From: Mycolicibacterium thermoresistibile
Lineage (GTDB): Bacteria; Actinomycetota; Actinomycetes; Mycobacteriales; Mycobacteriaceae
DNA: 64,000 nt
Reading direction: 5' to 3'
NCBI RefSeq assembly: GCF_900187065.1
Contig: NZ_LT906483.1
Span: 558,001 to 622,000 of the forward strand
Both the position numbers and the translations under genes were made by a program. Every line of letters begins with the position of its first letter. Position 1 is the stretch's first letter. The notes under the pieces are model-generated. The model was not told where the DNA came from, made no database searches, and was given only the letters and a program-made list of their open reading frames with translations. Positions 38,016 through 45,900 of the stretch are shown one piece after another.

Positions 38016-39418
38016 CCGGCGGGGACCCGGGCGGCGGCATGGAGGTGGTGCTGTTGGGCACCGGCAGCGCCGACGGCTGGCCCAACCCGTTCTGCGGCTG
38101 CCGGTCGTGCCGGTGGGCGTCGGCGGTCGGTGAGATCCGCGGGCAGACCGCCGCGCTCGTCGACGGTGCCGTGCTGATCGACTGCGGACCCGAGACACCG
38201 CGCGGCGCACTGCGTTACGGACGCACCCTGGCCGGGGTGCGGCACATCCTGTGCACCCACGCAGACTTCGACCATCTCGATCCCGCCGCGCTGCTGATGC
38301 GGCACTGGGCCGGCCGTACGGAACCCCTGCAGGTCCACGGGCCGGCCGCGGTGGTGTCGCGGTGCCGCGACTGGGTGGGCCCCGACGATCCGGTGGTGTT
38401 CCACGATGTGGCTCCCGGTGACGAACTGATTCTGTCCGACACCGGCCACACGGTACGGGTGCTGGCGGCCGCGCACACCGACGCCCTCGGCGGTGCCGCC
38501 GTGCTCTACGACATCGCCCGCGCCGGAACCCGGATGCTGTGGGCCACCGATACCGGACCGCTGCCCGACCCCACCCACGCCGCGATCGCCGGCGCCCGAT
38601 ACGACGCGGTGTTCCTGGACCAGACCTTCGGCCCGCACACGGATCACGGCACCGATCACCACGATCTGCCGGCCTTCGCCGCCACGGTGGCCCGGATGCG
38701 CGGATCCGGTGCGGTGCACCGGGACACCGAGATCATCGCGGTGCACCTCAGTCATCACAATCCGCCCGGTGACGAGCTGGCGCAGGCCCTGGCCGCCAGC
38801 GGCGCCCGGCCGGGACGCGATGGCGAGGTCGTGCGGCTCGGCGGCTCGACCCGCCCCGTCGGGGCGACCCGCACCCTGGTGCTCGGCGGGGTGCGGTCGG
38901 GCAAGTCGGTGTACGCCGAATCGCTGCTCGCCGGTCAGCCACGGGTGACCTATGTGGCCACCGGCAGCAGCGATCCCGATGACACCGAATGGGCCGAGCG
39001 GGTGCGCCGGCACCGGGCGCGGCGCCCGGCGACCTGGCGGACTGTCGAAACAACCGAAGCCGCGGCGGAACTGCGTGCCGCGACCACGCCGGTGCTGGTG
39101 GACTGCCTGGGGACCTGGCTGACGGGCCGGATCGACCGGCACCGCGGATGGGATCGCGGGGAGCTCGACGCCGTGCACAGTGACATCGACGACGACATCG
39201 ACGACCTGGTGGCGGCGTGGCGGCGGTGTGCGGTGCCGGCGGTCGCGGTGAGCAATGAGGTCGGCAGCGGAGTCGTTCCGGACACCGCCGCCGGACGGTT
39301 GTTCCGCGATCTGCTCGGCGTGCTGAACATGCGCATCGCCGCGGTCAGCGACCGGGTCGTGCTGATGGTCGCCGGTGTCCCGGTGCCGTTACCGCGCGCG
39401 GACCTCAGCTCGCCTTGA
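38012..39418 (+). CDS. cobU: Metallo-beta-lactamase fold protein fused to CobU
   Basis: This 468-residue two-domain protein has an MBL-fold hydrolase of the PhnP/lipoyl-octanoyl-like kind at residues 10-275. The domain has GTGSADGWPNPFCGCRSC at its N-terminus, a metal motif HADFDH and a late LSHHN. Residues 287-468 are CobU: P-loop GGVRSGKS, VDCLGTWLT, VSNEVGSGVVPDTAAGRLFRD and VVLMVAGVPV. CobU phosphorylates adenosylcobinamide and adds GMP, the assembly and salvage step of cobalamin. The first motif is HxDxDH, not HxHxDH, so one metal ligand is changed. A matching start is GTG 38012 (GTGA overlap) or ATG 38039. Its coupling to a BtuFCD-type transporter suggests salvage of imported corrinoids; the MBL domain's reaction is unknown. 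Confidence 0.9.
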   Translation: MTGGDPGGGMEVVLLGTGSADGWPNPFCGCRSCRWASAVGEIRGQTAALVDGAVLIDCGPETPRGALRYGRTLAGVRHILCTHADFDHLDPAALLMRHWAGRTEPLQVHGPAAVVSRCRDWVGPDDPVVFHDVAPGDELILSDTGHTVRVLAAAHTDALGGAAVLYDIARAGTRMLWATDTGPLPDPTHAAIAGARYDAVFLDQTFGPHTDHGTDHHDLPAFAATVARMRGSGAVHRDTEIIAVHLSHHNPPGDELAQALAASGARPGRDGEVVRLGGSTRPVGATRTLVLGGVRSGKSVYAESLLAGQPRVTYVATGSSDPDDTEWAERVRRHRARRPATWRTVETTEAAAELRAATTPVLVDCLGTWLTGRIDRHRGWDRGELDAVHSDIDDDIDDLVAAWRRCAVPAVAVSNEVGSGVVPDTAAGRLFRDLLGVLNMRIAAVSDRVVLMVAGVPVPLPRADLSSP

Positions 39419-39782
39419 ACACCACACAGTCGTGCAGGCAACCGCTCTCGGCCGCGGCGGAGCCGGGGACGGCCCGGCGGTGCAGCAGCGCCTTGGCCGG
39501 GATGATCCGCAGCCGGCCGTCGCCGCCGGGTTCGGCTGTGCCGTCGACCAGAAGGGCGTATCCGCCGGTCTCGCGGGGCGGCCAGAGCAGCGTGACATCG
39601 GGGTGCCGGTCGACGTTGGCGCTGGTGCGGCCGCCGACCTCACCGATCTCGAACACCCCGTCGACCAGGGCGGGTTCGACGGCCACCGTGTGCGGTGCGG
39701 GGCCGTCGCCCACGGTGATCAGGAAGGCCTGATCGAAATCGGCCAGCGCCTCGGCGAGCCGGGGCAGGTCCACGCCGCTCAT
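39405..39782 (-). CDS. Pyridoxamine 5'-phosphate oxidase-like (PPOX) family protein
   Basis: The 125-residue split-barrel flavin- or F420-binding fold has ALADFDQAFLITVGDGPAPHTV at the N-terminus, HPDVTLLWPP in the middle and a Cys-containing C-terminus (GCLHDCVVF). In mycobacteria many such proteins bind F420; the cofactor cannot be assigned here. The start ATG at 39782 overlaps the amidohydrolase stop (ATGA), so the two are probably co-expressed. The 3' end overlaps the end of the convergent cobU fusion by 14 bp. Confidence 0.85.
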   Translation of the reverse strand: MSGVDLPRLAEALADFDQAFLITVGDGPAPHTVAVEPALVDGVFEIGEVGGRTSANVDRHPDVTLLWPPRETGGYALLVDGTAEPGGDGRLRIIPAKALLHRRAVPGSAAAESGCLHDCVVFKAS

Positions 39783-41521
39783 CCCGCCACCTTCGGGGCG
39801 GGTTGACGGCCGCGCACCAGCGTGCCCGGCCGGGCGTCGGTCGGCACCCCGTTCTCGGCGATGATGTGCCCCGACACCACGGTGGCGACGTACCCGTCGG
39901 CCCGCTGATCGAGCCGGCGGCCACCGGACGGAAGGTCGTGCAGGATCACCGGTCGATGCAACCGCAGCGCCGCATGGTCGATGACATTCAGATCGGCCTT
40001 GTAGCCCACCGCGATCCGGCCGCGATCCCCGAAACCGGCCACCCGGGCCGGCACCGAGGTCAGCGCGCGCACCGCTTCGGCGACGGTCAGCCGGCCGGAT
40101 GCGCGGTCCCGCGCCCAGTGAGCCAGCAGGAAGGTGGGATAGCTTGCGTCGCAGATCATCCCGTAGTGGGCGCCGCCGTCGCCGAGCCCGAGTACCACGT
40201 CGTCGCGGCGCATCCACTGCCCGACGGTGTCCAGGGAGTTGTTCTCGTAATTGCCCATGGCGATCAGCAACATGGCGTGCCCGTCGTCGTCGAGCAACCG
40301 GTCATACGCCTCCTCCAGTGGGCTGACCCCACGCGCCCGCGCCCGGGCCGCGATGCTGGTCGAGGCGTCCGGTTCGTAGTCGGGCTGCTCACCCAACGGG
40401 TAGATCCAGTCCCAGGCCTGGGTCATGAAGAACAGCGGATGCCCGTCACCGGCCGGCTTGTCATTCAGAATGCGTTCGCGCACTTCGGGTTTACGCATCT
40501 CGGCGACCTGCTGCGGCAATGGCAGGCCGGCGATCTCCCGGTAGCTGGGATACATGACGAACGGGTTGGCCGACAGCTCCAGGCTCATCACCATCCCGAT
40601 GGGGCGCGGGAACACCTGGGCCGTCACCGCCGGCGCCGCCCCGCCCGCGGCCGCGTTGAACTTCTCCACCAGGTTCAGCGCCTGCGGCCAGGTCGGTTCC
40701 CCGGCGTTCCCGGTCAGCAGCGAGAACGTCACGGGCAGACCGGTTTCAGCACCCACCTCGAAGACCTGACGCAGCACCGACTCGTAGCCGCCGGCCGGGA
40801 TGTCCGGCACGAACTGCAACAGGCCCCCGCCGGCGTCGGCCACCCCGCGGGCGATCGCGGCGATCTCCTCCTGGGCGGCGTCGTAGGTGGGGATCGGCGA
40901 CCCGCTCTCGGTCTTGTGCAGGGCGAACCGCGAGGAGGCGAAGCCCAGCGCACCGGCGGCGACGGCCTCGGCGGCCAGCGCCCGCATCCGCTCCAGATCG
41001 TCGGGAGTGGCGGGCTCCCGGTCCACCCCGCGCCGGCCCATCACGTACACCCGTAGCGGGGAGTGCGGCAGATACGCGGCCACATCGATGTCGCGGGGGC
41101 GGGACGCCACCGCGTCGAGATACTGCGGGAAGGTCTCCCAGGTCCACGGCAGCCCCTCGGCCATCACCACGCCGGGGATGTCCTCCACCCCGGCCATCAC
41201 ATCGACCAGCACGTCGTGATCCTCGGGGCGGCAGGGCGCGAAACCGACACCGCAATTGCCCATCAGCGCGGTGGTCACCCCGTGCGCCGACGACGGATTC
41301 AACCGGTCCGACCAGATCGACTGCCCGTCGTAGTGGGTGTGCAGGTCGATGAAGCCGGGGGTGACGAGCAGACCGGTGGCGTCGATCTCCCGGCGCCCGG
41401 AACCGTCGGCCGTGCCGACCGCGACGATGACACCGTCGGCGACCGCGACGTCGCCGGTGAAGGGCTCCCCGCCGAGACCGTCGACGATCGTGCCGTTGCG
41501 GATGACCAGATCGAAAGTCAT
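39779..41521 (-). CDS. Amidohydrolase, N-acyl-D-amino-acid deacylase family
   Basis: The 580-residue amidohydrolase has a metal-binding H-x-H (His 61 and 63 in FIDLHTHYDGQ) and Cys residues in GNCGVGFAPC (Cys 90 and 97), a D-aminoacylase feature. Later segments are GFASSRFALHKTE, GLGDGGAHYGMICD with the catalytic Asp region, and a C-terminal GRIAVGYKADLNVID. D-aminoacylases remove acyl groups from N-acyl-D-amino acids; related enzymes act on other amides, so the substrate is open. Start ATG at 41521; TAGATT 6 nt upstream fits a leaderless promoter facing that of the VOC gene. Confidence 0.9.
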   Translation of the reverse strand: MTFDLVIRNGTIVDGLGGEPFTGDVAVADGVIVAVGTADGSGRREIDATGLLVTPGFIDLHTHYDGQSIWSDRLNPSSAHGVTTALMGNCGVGFAPCRPEDHDVLVDVMAGVEDIPGVVMAEGLPWTWETFPQYLDAVASRPRDIDVAAYLPHSPLRVYVMGRRGVDREPATPDDLERMRALAAEAVAAGALGFASSRFALHKTESGSPIPTYDAAQEEIAAIARGVADAGGGLLQFVPDIPAGGYESVLRQVFEVGAETGLPVTFSLLTGNAGEPTWPQALNLVEKFNAAAGGAAPAVTAQVFPRPIGMVMSLELSANPFVMYPSYREIAGLPLPQQVAEMRKPEVRERILNDKPAGDGHPLFFMTQAWDWIYPLGEQPDYEPDASTSIAARARARGVSPLEEAYDRLLDDDGHAMLLIAMGNYENNSLDTVGQWMRRDDVVLGLGDGGAHYGMICDASYPTFLLAHWARDRASGRLTVAEAVRALTSVPARVAGFGDRGRIAVGYKADLNVIDHAALRLHRPVILHDLPSGGRRLDQRADGYVATVVSGHIIAENGVPTDARPGTLVRGRQPAPKVAG

Positions 41522-41527
41522 ACGCCG

Positions 41528-41550
41528 AATCTACGACGAATTCCTAGGAT
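41528..41550. promoter_or_regulatory. Back-to-back leaderless promoters (amidohydrolase and VOC genes)
   Basis: The whole intergenic space is 35 bp. TAGATT (minus, 41528-41533) lies 6 nt before the amidohydrolase ATG, and TAGGAT (plus, 41545-41550) lies 6 nt before the VOC GTG. Each -35 region would fall across or inside the opposite gene's start, so the two promoters must compete. Confidence 0.5.
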
Positions 41551-41556
41551 GGCGGT

Positions 41557-41946
41557 GTGATCGACCACCTGGGAATCAACTGCGCCGACTTCGCGAAGTC
41601 CACCGAGTTCTACGACAAGGTGCTCGGGGTGCTGGGCTACACCCGGCAGCTCGACTACGAGGTCGCGATCGGCTACGGCCGCGACGGCAGACCCTCGTTC
41701 TGGATCGCCGACGCGTCCGCGGGCGACGTGACCGGACCCAACCGCGAGGTGCACGTGGCGTTCCGGGCGGACGACGAGGCGTCGGTGCAGGCGTTCTACC
41801 GCACCGCGCTGGCGCTGGGGGCCGAACCGCTGCACGAGCCCCGGCTGTGGCCCGAGTACCACCCGGGCTACTACGGCGCGTTCGTGCGCGATCCGGACGG
41901 CAACAACGTCGAAGCGGTTTTTCACGGCGCAACTCCACAGGATTGA
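41557..41946 (+). CDS. Glyoxalase/VOC-superfamily protein
   Basis: The 129-residue single-domain vicinal-oxygen-chelate protein has the expected paired beta-alpha-beta-beta modules: MIDHLGINCADFAKSTEFYDKVLG at the start (metal His 4), a central HVAFRADDEASVQAFY (second His), and the terminal YGAFVRDPDGNNVEAVFHG (Glu). The metal ligands therefore look intact. Members range from dioxygenases to glutathione-independent isomerases, and nothing fixes the substrate. GTG at 41557; no ribosome-binding site, consistent with a leaderless message. Confidence 0.88.
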   Translation: MIDHLGINCADFAKSTEFYDKVLGVLGYTRQLDYEVAIGYGRDGRPSFWIADASAGDVTGPNREVHVAFRADDEASVQAFYRTALALGAEPLHEPRLWPEYHPGYYGAFVRDPDGNNVEAVFHGATPQD

Positions 41947-41960
41947 CGGCCGTGGCCGGG

Positions 41961-41966
41961 TAGCGT
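41961..41966 (+). promoter_or_regulatory. Putative -10 for leaderless DinB gene
   Basis: TAGCGT, then 6 nt, then the ATG at 41973. Confidence 0.4.
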
Positions 41967-41972
41967 CGAACC

Positions 41973-42491
41973 ATGGCTGATCGCGATGCGCAGGCGGCCC
42001 GTGAGCTGCTGCGCGACCTGTTCACCCGGCAGATGGAGCACGTCGAGAACCTCACCGACGAGCTGACCGACGAGTTGGCGCTGTTCCGGCCGACCGCATC
42101 GGCCAACAGCATCGCCTGGCTGATCTGGCACAGCGCCCGGATCCACGACGCCCAGCTGTGCGCGATCGCCGGGATCGAACAGGTGTGGACGCGCGACGGC
42201 TGGGTGGACCGGTTCGGCCTCGACCTGCCGCTCGACGACACCGGCTACGGCCACGACGCCGACGCCGTCGGGCGGGTCCGGGCGTCGGCCGATCTGCTGG
42301 CCGGCTACTACCACGCGGTCTACAAGGTGACGTTGGAGTACCTCGCGTCGCTGACCGTCGAGGAACTCGACCGGGTCGTCGACCGGAACTGGAACCCGCC
42401 GGTGACCGCCGGGGTGCGGCTGGTCAGCATCATCGACGACTGCGCGCAACACCTCGGTCAGGCCGCCTACATCCGGGGCATAGCCAGCTGA
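41973..42491 (+). CDS. DinB/DUF664 family four-helix-bundle protein
   Basis: The 172-residue product is helical with the metal-binding His pattern of DinB-like proteins: WLIWHSARIHDAQL near residue 50 and DDCAQHLGQAAYIRG near the C-terminus. DinB_2 proteins include mycothiol- and bacillithiol-dependent transferases, so a mycothiol-dependent reaction is possible but not shown. ATG start at 41973, with a leaderless-type promoter. Confidence 0.87.
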   Translation: MADRDAQAARELLRDLFTRQMEHVENLTDELTDELALFRPTASANSIAWLIWHSARIHDAQLCAIAGIEQVWTRDGWVDRFGLDLPLDDTGYGHDADAVGRVRASADLLAGYYHAVYKVTLEYLASLTVEELDRVVDRNWNPPVTAGVRLVSIIDDCAQHLGQAAYIRGIAS

Positions 42492-42537
42492 TTTGACGGG
42501 TGTCAAACCCAGCTGCGACCTGCGTCACACCGATGGT

Positions 42538-42543
42538 TAGCAT
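42538..42543 (+). promoter_or_regulatory. Putative -10 for leaderless aldehyde dehydrogenase gene
   Basis: TAGCAT, then 6 nt, then the ATG at 42550. No Shine-Dalgarno sequence is visible. Confidence 0.4.
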
Positions 42544-42549
42544 GGAACC

Positions 42550-44067
42550 ATGACCGCGACATCCGGCGTCGACGCCACCGAAACCGCCACCATCCGCAAT
42601 CCGGCGACCGGGGGCGTCGCCGGTGAGGTCCGCTGGACGGATCCAGCCGACGTACCCCGCATCACCGCCGGACTGCGCGAGGCGCAGCGCCACTGGGAGG
42701 CGCGGGGCCCCAAGGGCCGGGCGAAGGTCCTGGCCCGCTACGCGGTGTGGCTCGGCGAGCACCGCGACGAGATCGAGCGGCTGCTGATCGCCGAAACGGG
42801 CAAATCCGCGGTGGACGCCGCCCAGGAGGTGCCGCTGATCCTGATGATCACCTCCTACTACATCAAGACGATGGAGAAGGCGCTGGCACCGGAGACCCGG
42901 CCCGCGTCCATGCCGCTGCTGAAGATCAAGAAGATCACCGTGCACCACCGGCCCCGTCCAGTGGTCGGCGTGATCGCCCCGTGGAACTATCCGGTGGCCA
43001 ATGCGCTGATGGACGCGATAGGCGCGCTCGCCGCCGGATGTGCGGTGCTGCTCAAACCGTCCGAACGCACCCCGCTGACCGCCGAGTTGCTGCTGCGCGG
43101 CTGGCTGGAATCGGGTGCGCCCGAGGTGTTCGCCCTGGCGCAGGGGGCCCGCGAGGTGTCCGAGGCGGTCGTCGACAACGCCGATTTCATCCAGTTCACC
43201 GGCTCCACCGCCACCGGCATCAAGGTGATGGAACGTGCCGCCCGGCGGCTCACCCCGGTGAGCCTGGAGCTGGGCGGCAAGGATCCGATGATCGTGCTCG
43301 AGGACGCCGACATCGAACTGGCCGCCAACGCCGCGGTGTGGGGGGCGATGTTCAACGCCGGACAGACGTGTGTGTCGGTGGAGCGGGTCTACGTCCTCGC
43401 ACCCGTCTACGAGCAGTTCGTCGCGGCGGTGGTCCGTGCGGTGGAGAAGCTCGAGGTCGGGGCCGGTGAGGGCCGGCACTTCGGGGCGCTGATCGACGAG
43501 AGCCAGCTCGCGGTGACCGAACGGCACGTCGCCGATGCGGTGGCCCGCGGCGCGAAGGTGCTGACCGGGGGCCGGCGCAAGGACGGGCCGGGCTGCTTCT
43601 ACGAGCCCACCGTGCTGGTCGACGTCGACCATTCGATGATGTGCATGACCGAGGAGACCTTCGGCCCGACCCTGCCGATCATGAAGGTCTCCAGCGTGGC
43701 CGAGGCGGTCCGGCTGGCCAACGACACCCCGTACGGCCTGTCCGGGTCGGTGTTCTCCCAGGACGTCGAGCGGGCCCGCGAGATCGCACTGCAGCTGGAT
43801 TGCGGTGCGGTCAACATCAACGACGTCATCTCCAACCTGATGGCCACCACCGCACCGATGGGCGGCTGGAAGACCTCGGGCATCGGGGCTCGCTTCGGTG
43901 GGCCCGAGGGGCTGCGCAAGTACTGCCGCGTCGAGACCGTGGTGGAGCCGCGCACCGGCATCGGCGCCGGCGGCACCTACTACAACAACTCGTTCAAGTC
44001 GCTCGGCATGATGAACAAGCTGCTGACCAGGATGGCGCTGGTCCGTCCGCGGCGGCTGGCCAAGTAG
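42550..44067 (+). CDS. NAD(P)-dependent aldehyde dehydrogenase (class-3/SSADH-like)
   Basis: The 505-residue ALDH has VIAPWNYPVANAL, catalytic Glu in LELGGKDPM and catalytic Cys in FNAGQTCVS. The C-terminal region (YNNSFKSLG and a hydrophobic/basic tail) resembles the membrane-associated class-3 aldehyde dehydrogenases such as fatty aldehyde dehydrogenases; succinate-semialdehyde dehydrogenase is the common automatic label. The physiological aldehyde is unknown. ATG at 42550. Confidence 0.92.
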   Translation: MTATSGVDATETATIRNPATGGVAGEVRWTDPADVPRITAGLREAQRHWEARGPKGRAKVLARYAVWLGEHRDEIERLLIAETGKSAVDAAQEVPLILMITSYYIKTMEKALAPETRPASMPLLKIKKITVHHRPRPVVGVIAPWNYPVANALMDAIGALAAGCAVLLKPSERTPLTAELLLRGWLESGAPEVFALAQGAREVSEAVVDNADFIQFTGSTATGIKVMERAARRLTPVSLELGGKDPMIVLEDADIELAANAAVWGAMFNAGQTCVSVERVYVLAPVYEQFVAAVVRAVEKLEVGAGEGRHFGALIDESQLAVTERHVADAVARGAKVLTGGRRKDGPGCFYEPTVLVDVDHSMMCMTEETFGPTLPIMKVSSVAEAVRLANDTPYGLSGSVFSQDVERAREIALQLDCGAVNINDVISNLMATTAPMGGWKTSGIGARFGGPEGLRKYCRVETVVEPRTGIGAGGTYYNNSFKSLGMMNKLLTRMALVRPRRLAK

Positions 44068-44072
44068 GTCAG

Positions 44073-44078
44073 TACGCT
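44073..44078 (+). promoter_or_regulatory. Putative -10 for leaderless membrane-protein gene
   Basis: TACGCT, then 6 nt, then GTG at 44085, within the 17-nt gap after the aldehyde dehydrogenase. Confidence 0.35.
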
Positions 44079-44084
44079 GCACGG

Positions 44085-44936
44085 GTGCGGTTCCTGACGA
44101 CGCTGTTGTTGTGGCTCGTCACCACCGTCGCCCTCGCTGCGACGATCCCGGCGCTGTGGGCGCAGCACCACATCGTCGACGAGCACGGCTACTCCGACCT
44201 GGCGGCCGCGGCCGCGCGGGATCCGGTGTTGCAGGAGGCGATGGCCGACGAGCTGGCGGATCAGTTCACCGCCTGGGCTGCCGACCGCGGCTATCGGCTC
44301 AACCGGAGCATGGTCGGTGACGTCGCCCGGGCCTACACCGGCAATCCCGGCTTCCCCGCCCAGTTCGCCCAGGCCAACCGGATCGCGCACCGGTGGATGT
44401 TCACCCGTTCGACACCGCAGGGGGAGTCGACCGATCAGTGGCTGATCGACATCGCCCCGATGTTGTCCGATCCGTCGTTCCGCGACACCGCCGGCGATCT
44501 CGACCTCGAGGTTCCGGACACGTTGCTGGTGCCGATCACGGTCCCGACCGATTCGCTGCGGCCCGGCCGGTTGGCGACGGTGGCCACCTGGGGGCCGTGG
44601 GTCACCATCGCCGCCGCCACGCTGACCACGATGCTGGCGATGCTCACCGTCGCCGCGGCGCGTGCCCGGGGTAAAGCCGTTGCCGCGCTCGGCGTTTCGG
44701 CGCTACTGGTGGGCGGCACCGGCTGGGCGGCGGTGGAGGTGCTGCGCGGCCGCATCGATGAGGCGTTGAACCGCACCGAAACCGGGGTACGCCAGGTGGC
44801 CGAGGTGATGGTCGGCCAGGCCGTGGACAGCCTGCATCACTGGCTCAATCTGACTCTGGCCGCAGGCGGTGCTCTGGTGCTGCTGGGGGTGGTCGTCGCC
44901 ATGCTGGGCGCGGTGCTGCGCGGTGACCGCGTCTAA
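44085..44936 (+). CDS. Conserved mycobacterial-type membrane protein, unknown function
   Basis: The product is 283 residues. An N-terminal span (about 4-24) is followed by an extracytoplasmic domain of some 130 residues with no Cys. Two closely spaced spans lie near residues 168-190 and 200-218, then an amphipathic loop, and a last span near the C-terminus. No characterised family is recognised. The architecture (span, large outside loop, three spans) suggests a sensor or envelope protein. The start is GTG at 44085; the frame is open upstream inside the aldehyde dehydrogenase, but the first span begins at this GTG. Confidence 0.78.
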   Translation: MRFLTTLLLWLVTTVALAATIPALWAQHHIVDEHGYSDLAAAAARDPVLQEAMADELADQFTAWAADRGYRLNRSMVGDVARAYTGNPGFPAQFAQANRIAHRWMFTRSTPQGESTDQWLIDIAPMLSDPSFRDTAGDLDLEVPDTLLVPITVPTDSLRPGRLATVATWGPWVTIAAATLTTMLAMLTVAAARARGKAVAALGVSALLVGGTGWAAVEVLRGRIDEALNRTETGVRQVAEVMVGQAVDSLHHWLNLTLAAGGALVLLGVVVAMLGAVLRGDRV

Positions 44937-45205
44937 CGCCGGGGTCAGCCGTCGTCATCGTCCATCGGAAGCTTCAGCGCATAGATCTCGTCATTTCGCC
45001 ACCACCCGTGAACTGCTTCGCCAGCCCACTCACCCCCGAAAGCACCGGGCTCAGGGGCTGGTTGCCGTCGGCAGTACCGAGGGCGACGGCCCGGCAGCGC
45101 AGCAGGAGAGGGGCAACAGTCCATCGGGCGTCCTCCTGCTTCGCTGGACGCTACCGGCGCTCCTGGGGTGGAGACGGCACCAATTCGTTCCGGCCGTCCG
45201 TCCGC

Positions 45206-45868
45206 TCAGCTCCGCACCGCGGTGAAGTGCGCAACGGCACCGGACCGCCGGAAGTCCTCGACCTCGAATCCCGCCCGGGTCAGCCAGCCCTGTAGCTCGT
45301 CGGTGGTGCCGCCGGGACCGAAGACGCCCGCCCGCCGGAACACGGCGATCAACGCGTCCTGGCGCCGTCCCGCACCGCGCACCACCGCATCACCGATCAG
45401 CCGGCCGCCGGGTTTCACACAGCGCGCGATCTCGGCGACGGCGGCCGCCGGGTCGGGTACACAGTGCAATCCGTTGAACGTCACGCAGCAGTCGAATTCG
45501 CCGTCGCCGAACGGCATCCGTTCGATATCGGCCACGACGAACCGGACATCGGTGCGTCCCAGCGTCGCCGCTCTGCGCTGTGCCCGCGCGAGCATGTCGG
45601 CCGAGATGTCGGCGGCGACGTACCGCAGTCGCCGGCCGTGCCGCAGCCCGCGCAGTGCCAGCCCGCCGCCGCAGGGGATGTCCAGCACCGCCGTGCCGTC
45701 CGGCAGGTCACCGATGCGGCGGATGCTGTCGAACAGCAGCCGGGTGTCGGTGCCCCACATCAGGAGCCCGGCTGGCCGCGCGAGCACCTCCCGTTCGACC
45801 CCGAAGTCGTACAACCCGCCGGCGAACCTGCCGCCCCGCCCCGCCCAGTTCGCTGCGACATCCGCCAT
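45206..45868 (-). CDS. Class I SAM-dependent methyltransferase (Methyltransf_11)
   Basis: The 220-residue product has motif I VLDIPCGGGLAL, motif II VAADISADML, motif III FVVADIERMPF and a post-motif FDCCVTFNGLHCVPDP. This is the UbiE/Methyltransf_11 type that acts on small or lipid substrates, but nothing narrows it. ATG at 45868 is preferred; a TTG at 45904 overlaps the peptidase stop (TTGA) and would add 12 residues, so translational coupling to the peptidase gene is an alternative reading. Convergent with the membrane-protein gene. Confidence 0.88.
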   Translation of the reverse strand: MADVAANWAGRGGRFAGGLYDFGVEREVLARPAGLLMWGTDTRLLFDSIRRIGDLPDGTAVLDIPCGGGLALRGLRHGRRLRYVAADISADMLARAQRRAATLGRTDVRFVVADIERMPFGDGEFDCCVTFNGLHCVPDPAAAVAEIARCVKPGGRLIGDAVVRGAGRRQDALIAVFRRAGVFGPGGTTDELQGWLTRAGFEVEDFRRSGAVAHFTAVRS

Positions 45869-45900
45869 GGTCCCACCCTGACGTCGCGCGGCCGCCGAGG

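Noticed and set aside
45008..45295. Short plus-strand frames between the membrane protein and the methyltransferase
   Set aside because: No recognisable domain and they run into the antisense of the methyltransferase.
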